Positions 1 through 6,653 of a stretch of 28,911 nucleotides of DNA are shown piece after piece. Under the pieces are notes generated by a model. The model was not told the DNA's origin. It searched no databases and saw only the letters and a list, made by a program, of their open reading frames with translations. Where the stretch lies: IMG/VR virus record IMGVR_UViG_3300044858_004878, positions 1-28,911 of that record; one strand, written 5' to 3'. The position numbers were made by a program, and so were the translations under genes. The DNA comes from a virus. Position 1 is the first letter of the stretch; each line of letters opens with the position of its first letter.

Positions 1-216
1 AATTTAGGTAATGATGTTACCGAAGAGGAGCGCGAGGAAGCTGCTCCGACAATCATCGCTGCCGTGGTCATGTCGCAAGTTGCCCAGAACGCTGTGGCTG
101 CTGCGGCTCGTGCTGGCGCATCGTCCCCATCTGGTGGCGGCGGTGGCGGCGGTGGTGGCGGTGGGTCATCTGATAAGCGAACTGGCGGCGGGCGCTCTCA
201 TCGCCGCAATAGATAA
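1..216 (+). CDS. C-terminal fragment of unidentified protein with glycine run
   Basis: The frame is open from base 1 and stops with TAA at 214-216, so only the last 71 residues are present and the start lies left of the window. The fragment has an acidic stretch (TEEEREEAAP), an alanine/valine-rich segment that is probably helical, a run of ten glycines and a basic, arginine-rich tail ending in HRRNR. The stop overlaps the ribosome binding site (AAGGAG) of the next gene, so the two are probably co-transcribed. I do not recognise a family. The glycine run suggests a flexible linker and the basic tail could contact nucleic acid or membrane, but both are guesses. Confidence 0.7.
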   Translation, partial: NLGNDVTEEEREEAAPTIIAAVVMSQVAQNAVAAAARAGASSPSGGGGGGGGGGGSSDKRTGGGRSHRRNR

Positions 217-224
217 GGAGTTTT

Positions 225-506
225 ATGGACGCACTTAAGGATATCTATCTAGCCGTCTGGTGGACGGTAAGCGCATGGCCAAAGAAGGTCAAGAAGCGCC
301 TGTCTGGAATCGGCGAAGCCGTTAGAGACCTCTTGCCAAAAGTAATCAATGAGCTCGTGTCACAGTCGTGGACAGTCTTCGGACTGCTCGTTGGTTGGAT
401 TGTTCTCCCAGATGGCGATACGCGCAACTTTGTCGGCATCATGCTGCTCTGGCTGTGTGTTGCCTGGCTTGTGACAATGCCACTGCGCATCTCGCGCGAG
501 GACTGA
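225..506 (+). CDS. Small membrane protein, two predicted membrane segments
   Basis: This 93-residue protein starts at ATG 225, eight bases after the stop of the upstream gene, with a strong AAGGAG ribosome binding site at 216-221. A basic, amphipathic first half (residues about 16-45, rich in lysine and arginine) is followed by two hydrophobic stretches at about residues 47-62 and 70-87, separated by a short polar PDGDTRN turn, and a charged end (RISRED). That pattern fits a small inner-membrane hairpin protein. Its gene converges on the lysis and FmdB-like genes of the minus strand, ending at the base before the FmdB-like stop codon. It could be a second holin or another lysis helper, but no family signature was recognised. 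Confidence 0.75.
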   Translation: MDALKDIYLAVWWTVSAWPKKVKKRLSGIGEAVRDLLPKVINELVSQSWTVFGLLVGWIVLPDGDTRNFVGIMLLWLCVAWLVTMPLRISRED

Positions 507-710
507 TCAGCCGATAACGACGTCGGTGTTCTGAGGGATCTTCTCCTGCCATGCCCAGCCTGATCCCTTGTAGACGATTTTTGGCGATGAAAAGTTCATG
601 CGCATCTCACCCTTGCACTTTTCGCAAAAGACCTTTGAGTCATCAGACATAGGGCGCACAACCTCAGTCGTAAGGTCGCATGGATCACACTTAAAATCGT
701 AGGCTGGCAT
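507..710 (-). CDS. FmdB-type zinc ribbon protein
   Basis: This 67-residue protein begins MPAYDFKC and has two CxxC knuckles, C8/C11 and C29/C32, the layout of the FmdB-like zinc ribbon family, whose members start with a short aromatic strand before the first CxxC and are common small proteins of phages and bacteria. Their role is not settled; zinc-dependent nucleic acid or protein binding is the usual suggestion. It is the last gene of the minus-strand late block, downstream of the holin-like gene, but a terminator hairpin separates them. An extended -10 element lies so close to the ATG that the transcript would begin at the start codon. There is no convincing ribosome binding site, which fits leaderless expression. 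Confidence 0.82.
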   Translation of the reverse strand: MPAYDFKCDPCDLTTEVVRPMSDDSKVFCEKCKGEMRMNFSSPKIVYKGSGWAWQEKIPQNTDVVIG

Positions 711-716
711 ATGTCC

Positions 717-725
717 AGTATAGCA
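717..725 (-). promoter_or_regulatory. Extended -10 promoter, predicted leaderless start
   Basis: On the minus strand the sequence TGCTATACT (725 to 717) is an extended -10 element. Six bases separate it from the ATG at 710, so transcription is expected to begin at or next to the A of the start codon. No -35 box is visible because the upstream DNA is the terminator stem. It would restart transcription for the FmdB-like gene just after the terminator. Confidence 0.5.
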
Positions 726-752
726 AAAGACCCGCCCCGAAGGGCGGGTCTT
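725..752 (-). terminator. Intrinsic terminator after the lysis genes
   Basis: A perfect 11-bp GC-rich stem (727-737 with 742-752) closes a four-base loop. Read on the minus strand the stem ends in a short T run (TTTT, 728-725). It lies 14 bp after the stop of the holin-like gene, where the late lysis transcript should end. The mirror T run on the plus strand is shorter, so the minus direction is preferred. Confidence 0.85.
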
Positions 753-766
753 CTGTTACCTACCGA

Positions 767-1150
767 TTACTTGGTCGGTTCGGAATCGTCAAACGCTTCG
801 TTGGCAAGGCTGCCAGTGAGCTCGTCGGCAATCCCATCGCCGTCGGTGTCAAGGGCGCTTCCCTGGATCTGGTTTACCGCGTCCTGATCAGCGCGAGCCT
901 GCTTCGCCTTGCCGACGCCAAACTTGGCATCCTCAGGGTTAAGGGCTCGGACAATAACCTGCAAGCAGGCTGCCAGACCGGCGGAAAGGACCATTCGGAA
1001 GTCGCCACCGCTGATGTCGAGCAGTGGGATTCCAAGTCCAAGGGCTACTGCAATGCTGGTTGCCAAGAAGGCACGACCAGCCTCTAGGAGCATCTCGTCA
1101 ATGCCCGTGTTGTTGGCGATCCACTTAATTCCGTTGATGATTGATGCCAT
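767..1150 (-). CDS. Probable holin, two membrane segments, acidic C-terminus
   Basis: This 127-residue protein starts at ATG 1150 behind a strong AAGGAG site, nine bases after the endolysin stop. Two hydrophobic segments (residues about 25-46 and 54-70) lie close together and are followed by NPEDAKFGVGK, an arrangement like the small holins of actinobacteriophages. Holins oligomerise in the inner membrane and release or activate the endolysin at a set time. The position directly behind the endolysin, before a strong terminator, supports the call. The C-terminus is unusual: soluble, acidic, with DTDGDGIADEL, which resembles a calcium-binding loop of thrombospondin type 3 or dockerin repeats. 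Experimental holin activity cannot be read from sequence, so an unrelated membrane protein remains possible. Confidence 0.72.
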   Translation of the reverse strand: MASIINGIKWIANNTGIDEMLLEAGRAFLATSIAVALGLGIPLLDISGGDFRMVLSAGLAACLQVIVRALNPEDAKFGVGKAKQARADQDAVNQIQGSALDTDGDGIADELTGSLANEAFDDSEPTK

Positions 1151-1159
1151 GTTTTCTCC

Positions 1160-1858
1160 TTACTTCTTTACGCCCGTGCCGCCGCAAGCTGGGCATGGGA
1201 CTGGTTTTACTGCTGGTGCAGGTGTTGCAGCAACTGCAGGAGCAGAGATTATAATAACATGCTGGTGAGGCGCGCCATTGTGCTGCTTGCTTACACGCTT
1301 TGAATCAGCAATCTGCTTCAACTGGGCTTCCGTCACGATCACGCCAAACTGCTCCTTGCCCTTGCCCGAACGGGTTGGGCACGCCCACTGCCATCCAAGC
1401 TCTGGGTCAAAAGCAGCAGCGGTCATGTGGCCGTAGCCATTCTTGATGTGACTGTTGTCCTTCTTTGACCAATAAGCAGCCCACCTGCTGTGCCAGCTTG
1501 ATACCTGCAGTCCCTCTGGGTAGCCAATTGGCTGCTGAACCCAGACGATAAGACCAGCGCCAGCCTTTGCAGAACTGACCACATCGTCCCACGACTTCGC
1601 GAAACGAGCGTTAGCGCCAAGCACCTTAGAGGTCTTAATCAAGTCCCCAAGAGACGAGCCGTTGTCGGACACGCCCTGCTTGTCCTTGTGCCCGGTTGCC
1701 TTCTCCTTGGCGGCAATACCTTCAGCCGCAGAGAAGTCCTTGGTGTACTTGAATGCCCACGAAACAGCCGCAGCCACGCTGGACGGGCCGCAGTCATCAA
1801 GGATGCCGCCCTTCTCTTCGTGGTCAAGCTGGGACTTTACGCGGAAATGCGTTGCCAT
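1160..1858 (-). CDS. Endolysin-like cysteine peptidase (C39-like fold)
   Basis: This 232-residue protein probably cuts peptide bonds of the host cell wall at lysis. Residues about 1-175 look like a papain/C39-type peptidase: the DDCGPSS motif holds the likely nucleophile C23, and NGYGHMTAAAFDP supplies a likely H144 and D151. A flexible alanine/proline linker (about 206-221) leads to a short tail with CPACGGTG, a single DnaJ-type CxxCxGxG zinc motif, which may pair with another copy or bind the wall. There is no signal peptide, so a holin is needed, and the holin-like gene follows nine bases later. The start ATG at 1858 has a clear GGAGG site, and a TATAAT box lies upstream in the short gap after the hub gene. 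A structural peptidase is the alternative. Confidence 0.72.
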   Translation of the reverse strand: MATHFRVKSQLDHEEKGGILDDCGPSSVAAAVSWAFKYTKDFSAAEGIAAKEKATGHKDKQGVSDNGSSLGDLIKTSKVLGANARFAKSWDDVVSSAKAGAGLIVWVQQPIGYPEGLQVSSWHSRWAAYWSKKDNSHIKNGYGHMTAAAFDPELGWQWACPTRSGKGKEQFGVIVTEAQLKQIADSKRVSKQHNGAPHQHVIIISAPAVAATPAPAVKPVPCPACGGTGVKK

Positions 1859-1892
1859 TGGTACCTCCGTATAGGTCTAGTGTTGACAAGCA

Positions 1893-1921
1893 ATTATAGC
1901 TTGAGGTTAAAGCCTAGTCTT
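1893..1921 (-). promoter_or_regulatory. Promoter for lysis genes (TATAAT)
   Basis: A perfect -10 hexamer TATAAT is read on the minus strand from 1898 to 1893, with a weak -35-like AAGACT 17 bp upstream (1921-1916). Transcription would begin near 1886, about 28 bases before the endolysin ATG. The 61-bp gap between the hub gene stop and the endolysin start contains little else, so separate timing of the lysis genes is plausible. Confidence 0.55.
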
Positions 1922-4900
1922 ATGTCTCTAGTTCTGCGATGCGTGCCTCAAGGGCTTCAATCCTCTGGACTGCATCCTGTAGCGAAACCATTGCAGCAAT
2001 GTATATCTGCTGCCAGTCAATGGTCTCTGGGTAGTTTTCAATATCCGGCGCAACGACTGCACTTGGAATTGCCTCTTTCAGCTGCTCTATCGCTAGTCCG
2101 TACTGCACCTGTTCTGAGACCTCATCATAAATTGGGAATTGCGCAATAAGTTTTTCAGCGTCATATTGGTATCTAATGAAATTCAACGCAGAAAACTGCT
2201 GGGGAGTCAAATAATTTTCTGCTGGCTCTATATTCTTTTTTACTGACGCATATGATGCGGTTGTAGACCTTCTAAATCGGTATACACCAGATACAAGCTC
2301 AACGAACATAACCCCAGTTACGGTGTTTGGATTTGAAGTCGTTGTTGCAGCTGGTACTTCAGTGTATTGGAAGTGGTTGGTTGAACCAGTTGTTTGAATG
2401 ATTGCTCCACAGCTTATATTTCCAAGCGCACTTATGCCGCTGCTAAATGTTGCCGACCCAGTAACATCAATCCCCCCAGTACTTACAGTAAGCAACCCAT
2501 CAACGTTAAGCGGAACCTCGCTAACGATACGACTGGTTGCCGTACTTGCGCGAAGCCTTCCTCGGTTTGTTGTACCGTCGTAGAAATTTATTCCACCCTG
2601 AATATCAAGAGTTGTTCGGCCACTTATTGTTGTGTTTCCAGAGCTGTTGATATTAATTCTGGCATCAAGGGTTGACCCATTCCAGAAACCCATAGTAAGT
2701 GCCTGCCCACTTGGAACAGCGATATCTCCCTTATCTGCTGGCTTGCTAATCAATATCCCTGGCAAAGATGTTGTTCCGCTAACCCCAACCGATGTGAGTG
2801 CTGCACCAGTTGCCGTCATTGCGCCAGCAGAGGTTACGGAGAAAAGCGCTCCAGTGCCAGTGCTTGATGTTGCGCCGGCAAATATTGCAGTTGATCCTGT
2901 TGAAAGACCAACAAAGTTGCTTCCAGACCCAGCGTGCAACCTGTCGTCTCCAACCGTTGTCGCGGTCCAGCCAGCAATAGTTCCTGATGTAGCAGTGACA
3001 GATCCAGTAATTGTTGCGCTAGATGCCGTGAGCGCGCCACCGCTTGTGACAGAGAAGGTGCCAGAGCCTGCATTAATTGCAATAGATGTAAGCGTGCCAG
3101 TCGTGATGTCGCTGGCATTAAGATTTGTAACATTAATGATTCCCGCATCAATTGTTCCAGCCGTTAATCGGTCGGCAGAAATAGATACCTGACCGTCTGC
3201 CGACACATCAATTGCGTCTACAGCAGCACGAGTCCAGTAGTAGTCAAAGAGGTTGGTTCCTACTTTTCCGTTTCGGTAAAGCTTTCCATCATTCTCGGCA
3301 TAAACAAGTTGACCGAGTGGGTATTGAGTTTCAACGCTTCCTGGGGTTCCGGTAAGGGTGTAAGAAACCGTTTCAACCAAGAACCCGCCACCGACACGAT
3401 AAATCGTTGCTATACCACCAGAAAGGCTGAGAGAGTTAGTTCCTGTTTTTGTGATTGTGAATGTTGTGGAGGTTGCGTAGGTTGCTGCGTAGTACCCATC
3501 AGGGACGTCGCCGCTATTTGCACCAGTAACGCCTTTGATGTGGACTACATAGACCTCCCCAGACCCGGTTGTCATCCCGTGCCCGCCGGTAATCGTTACT
3601 GTTGCCGTTGTGGACGCACCACTCGCAAGGGTTGCAATATTTTTTGCATAACCATTATAGTGATCAACACTGTCAACAATTTTGGGGATATTTAGCCCAA
3701 GCCCGTCATAGGCGTCAGTAAAATCCGCTCCGCCCGGTGCAGTTGGAGTGAGGGTGGTAGTTTCAGCAGAATACTCAGTAAGCACTGGAGCAGCGCCAGA
3801 GACGTCAACGGCGGCAACCTTGTAGACATACCCAGTTGATGCCGTAACTGTCGTGTCGGTAAATGATGGTACGGCTGTGTCTGGTGCAAGTGGGTTTTGT
3901 GCAGTGAGGATCGCCTCCCCAGTGCTCGCCTTGACCCAGTTATCTCCAGCGTCCCCGCTGCGAAGAACAACGAATCCGCCGAAAGAAGCCCCGCTTAATA
4001 CGCTTTGCGGGTATTCCCACGAGATGTCAATTTTCTCCGACCCCGCATCACCAGACGGCGACGCTGGGGTGACGATGCCGCCTTCAGTTGGATAGCCTGG
4101 GTATGGGCTTGGCGGTGGCGAGAAGTATGCGGCATCCCCAGTAATTTCCTTGAGCCTTCGCTCAACAAGGTACATGGTGGAGCGCTGGAACGACATGTCA
4201 CCACCCAGTTGCACCCGATAGAACACCTCTTGACCAATGAGGTATCCGACCTGTCGGCGGACAACGAGGGCCTCTGCAATTCCCAACTCGTTCCAGATGA
4301 ATGGAATAACATCCCCAACGTTCAGTGGTCCAGAGATGTGTTCAAACTCAAACGAGCGCAGGGAGATACCGCGCTCCTTGAAGTATTGCTGTGCGGTGAG
4401 CATTGCGGTTGTTTCGTCTGTTGCATCTAGCTCAACGATTGAGGCTTCAATCCTCTTTCCGCCAGCAGACCAAACGCCCTGAACGAAGTCATAGGTGTTG
4501 CGGTATGCGGTGACCTGCCTTGCCCCAGTAAGCGGATCTTCTACCGTGTATGGGGCGTAGACATAGATTCTGTTAGACGCCTCGCCAGACTCCTCTGGGG
4601 CGCTAGGATTCTCAAAGTCTCGGAGGTCAATGCTTCCGCTTGTCAGACCGTTGTAGTAGGACTCATCCTCGGCTACTCGATCGCTAAAGCCAAAGGCTCC
4701 CGTGAGCTTGATCGCCTGGATATCCGTGTAGTAGACGCTATGCGAGCTTGCAAACGATTCGTGATGCAGCACTGGAGTCATCTGGGTTGCCGTTGCGGGA
4801 ACCTGAATTAGACCGTAGTTTCGGCTCCACTCATTGTTTGGGCTATCCACTTTGCATATATCGTATCCATGAGAGTTGCCGACAAACGTACCGCCAGAGT

Positions 4901-6653
4901 CATAGAACTTGACATGAAGATGTGCCTTGTTATAGTGCTCCGCCTTTGTTCTCCAAGAGAAGAAATACCTCTCCCCAGCAGTGACTGCAATCCTGTTTGT
5001 GCTTGCGAGCTCTGCGTCCTGATGGTCGTTGCCGACGTAATAGACGCTATTACCGACACCGTATGGGCCAGTGGCTCCAGTTGTGTCTACTGAATATGAG
5101 CCAACCGACCAACCAGAGCCTGCGGTGATTGCAATAGAGCCACCCGTGAGATTCAGCGCATTAGAAGTTGCTGCAGTAAACGTAAATGTGGTTGAGGAGG
5201 TGACGGTAATTGTGTAGGTGTTGCCGTTTACGTCAGCCGCATTAGTGCCAGTAGCCCCAGAGACCGTGACCGAATACCCAGTGTAAAGACCATGCGGGTA
5301 GGCAGTGGTTGCCGTCTTTGCCGTTGATGCTGAGCTTGTAATCTTTGAGACACTGACAGTCTTGTTGGCATCAAAGAGACCATTGGTGATTAGGTCGCTC
5401 AGCGCCTTGCTCTTTACGTTCAGTGGGATCGTGAGGTTTCCGCCGCCATCAAGTGTCCCTGCGCCAAGGTAGAACACACCGTTTCCACGCTCTACCGCAT
5501 ATTGCAGGTTCCTTGAAAGGGTTCCGCCCTTCATTGGGGTTGGAGTGATTTCACCAGCGCAGGCAGCAGTTCCTGTCGCTGCACCAGAGGTAATCGTTCC
5601 GCTCGTAATTGTCGTGTAGGTAAAGGTGGTGTCAGTTGGGACTGACGCAATAACAAATGACCCGTTTAGATCCGCGAAGCCAGACGGGCCGTTGGTCAGG
5701 GCAATGGTCACGACGCGATCTTGACCAAAGCCATGGGGTAGTGGCGTTGTAATAGTTGCTGTCGTGGTTGTGCGGGCTGCATTGCTAACCGCCCGAGTGA
5801 TGTCTGGGTTGCGCGGGCTCCAGCGCCAATCAGGATTCAGATCGGTAATATTTCCTGCAATGGTGGAAACGCGAGAGTCCAACTGGGGCGCGTTGGCCGT
5901 AGTCATGAACCCCGGCACGCTGACCGCTCCAGTTACTGCAGCGCTTGCGCTATCCGCCACATTGGAATACTGCTGGAATCTAAGCTTGTAGGTGCTCCCC
6001 TCTGACGCGATGCCAGTAATCTTGTGCACACCGTCGTAGGTATCGTCGCTAATGTTTACGACGATGGTGTCACCGATCTCAAGGTTTCGGCTATACGGGG
6101 CACCAACTGAGATTGAGCTGACGGTGATCGCCGCCAGACCCGCAGTCCTCTCAGCAAAGCTCGGGGTAAACGTGTACGTGCCGCTAGTGATGGTCTGCTT
6201 GATGGTTGAGTTTGCAAGCGGCGTGAACTCAAGGGCAACAGCCTCATCAAGGAGCGCGGTATAGTCCACCGCGTCAATGGAGCCAACAATGGCACCGCCA
6301 TCTCGGTTCTCGGAAACCCTTGTGACAACCCCGCCCCAAAGGATGGTGTGCGGGCTCGTGGATACGTCGCGAATCTGGATTTCTGTCCTAGAGGGGATAT
6401 CGAGGTGGTAGAACTGATCGTCTATGGCGTTTTGGATCTTGATGGCCTCTGTCGCCCCTGTGTACGATGCCCAGTTCGTGGTGCTGACGGGCATGATGCT
6501 GTAGATGTTTGCCCGCATTGTTGAGGCATTGCCCTGATCGTTCTGCTCCCACTCAAGGGAGTCAAACTCAACATGCTTGCTGAAGTCATAGAACGCTGTT
6601 TGACTGGAGGCAGCAGGAAGCCGGGGCTGGATGTATACGCGAATTTCAGCCAT
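1920..6653 (-). CDS. Tail hub/fibre protein with FnIII and S74-type chaperone end
   Basis: This 1,577-residue protein should sit at the tail tip and bind the host. Residues 1-150 and about 700-830 resemble a tail hub, split by inserted modules. Three modules share a pattern with HG, VNG-like and TTFT motifs (about 290-365, 440-510, 1010-1090); a weaker one lies near 165-225. Residues about 505-655 look like a carbohydrate-binding jelly roll. A fibronectin type III domain spans about 865-970. Low-complexity fibre repeats rich in TAGTI, ATITG and GNIS follow (1150-1430). The C-terminus (about 1465-1577) matches the intramolecular chaperone/peptidase S74 plan: SVKKNIEP with S1470 and K1472/K1473, GLAIEQLKEAIP, and a final coiled coil. 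The gene starts inside the tape-measure stop (TAATG), with GGGAGG upstream, so translation is coupled. Confidence 0.87.
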   Translation of the reverse strand: MAEIRVYIQPRLPAASSQTAFYDFSKHVEFDSLEWEQNDQGNASTMRANIYSIMPVSTTNWASYTGATEAIKIQNAIDDQFYHLDIPSRTEIQIRDVSTSPHTILWGGVVTRVSENRDGGAIVGSIDAVDYTALLDEAVALEFTPLANSTIKQTITSGTYTFTPSFAERTAGLAAITVSSISVGAPYSRNLEIGDTIVVNISDDTYDGVHKITGIASEGSTYKLRFQQYSNVADSASAAVTGAVSVPGFMTTANAPQLDSRVSTIAGNITDLNPDWRWSPRNPDITRAVSNAARTTTTATITTPLPHGFGQDRVVTIALTNGPSGFADLNGSFVIASVPTDTTFTYTTITSGTITSGAATGTAACAGEITPTPMKGGTLSRNLQYAVERGNGVFYLGAGTLDGGGNLTIPLNVKSKALSDLITNGLFDANKTVSVSKITSSASTAKTATTAYPHGLYTGYSVTVSGATGTNAADVNGNTYTITVTSSTTFTFTAATSNALNLTGGSIAITAGSGWSVGSYSVDTTGATGPYGVGNSVYYVGNDHQDAELASTNRIAVTAGERYFFSWRTKAEHYNKAHLHVKFYDSGGTFVGNSHGYDICKVDSPNNEWSRNYGLIQVPATATQMTPVLHHESFASSHSVYYTDIQAIKLTGAFGFSDRVAEDESYYNGLTSGSIDLRDFENPSAPEESGEASNRIYVYAPYTVEDPLTGARQVTAYRNTYDFVQGVWSAGGKRIEASIVELDATDETTAMLTAQQYFKERGISLRSFEFEHISGPLNVGDVIPFIWNELGIAEALVVRRQVGYLIGQEVFYRVQLGGDMSFQRSTMYLVERRLKEITGDAAYFSPPPSPYPGYPTEGGIVTPASPSGDAGSEKIDISWEYPQSVLSGASFGGFVVLRSGDAGDNWVKASTGEAILTAQNPLAPDTAVPSFTDTTVTASTGYVYKVAAVDVSGAAPVLTEYSAETTTLTPTAPGGADFTDAYDGLGLNIPKIVDSVDHYNGYAKNIATLASGASTTATVTITGGHGMTTGSGEVYVVHIKGVTGANSGDVPDGYYAATYATSTTFTITKTGTNSLSLSGGIATIYRVGGGFLVETVSYTLTGTPGSVETQYPLGQLVYAENDGKLYRNGKVGTNLFDYYWTRAAVDAIDVSADGQVSISADRLTAGTIDAGIINVTNLNASDITTGTLTSIAINAGSGTFSVTSGGALTASSATITGSVTATSGTIAGWTATTVGDDRLHAGSGSNFVGLSTGSTAIFAGATSSTGTGALFSVTSAGAMTATGAALTSVGVSGTTSLPGILISKPADKGDIAVPSGQALTMGFWNGSTLDARININSSGNTTISGRTTLDIQGGINFYDGTTNRGRLRASTATSRIVSEVPLNVDGLLTVSTGGIDVTGSATFSSGISALGNISCGAIIQTTGSTNHFQYTEVPAATTTSNPNTVTGVMFVELVSGVYRFRRSTTASYASVKKNIEPAENYLTPQQFSALNFIRYQYDAEKLIAQFPIYDEVSEQVQYGLAIEQLKEAIPSAVVAPDIENYPETIDWQQIYIAAMVSLQDAVQRIEALEARIAELET

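Noticed and set aside
11-238. Open frame on the plus strand at the left end
   Set aside because: It is the +1 shadow of the incoming partial gene (1-216), crosses the next ribosome binding site, and its leucine/arginine-rich product has no coding pattern.
2632-3192. 186-residue plus-strand frame opposite the hub gene
   Set aside because: Valine/proline/alanine-rich antisense shadow of the fibre repeats; no ribosome binding site and no promoter.
3309-4430. Several plus-strand frames opposite the hub gene
   Set aside because: Antisense shadows; the hub frame carries the recognisable domains throughout.
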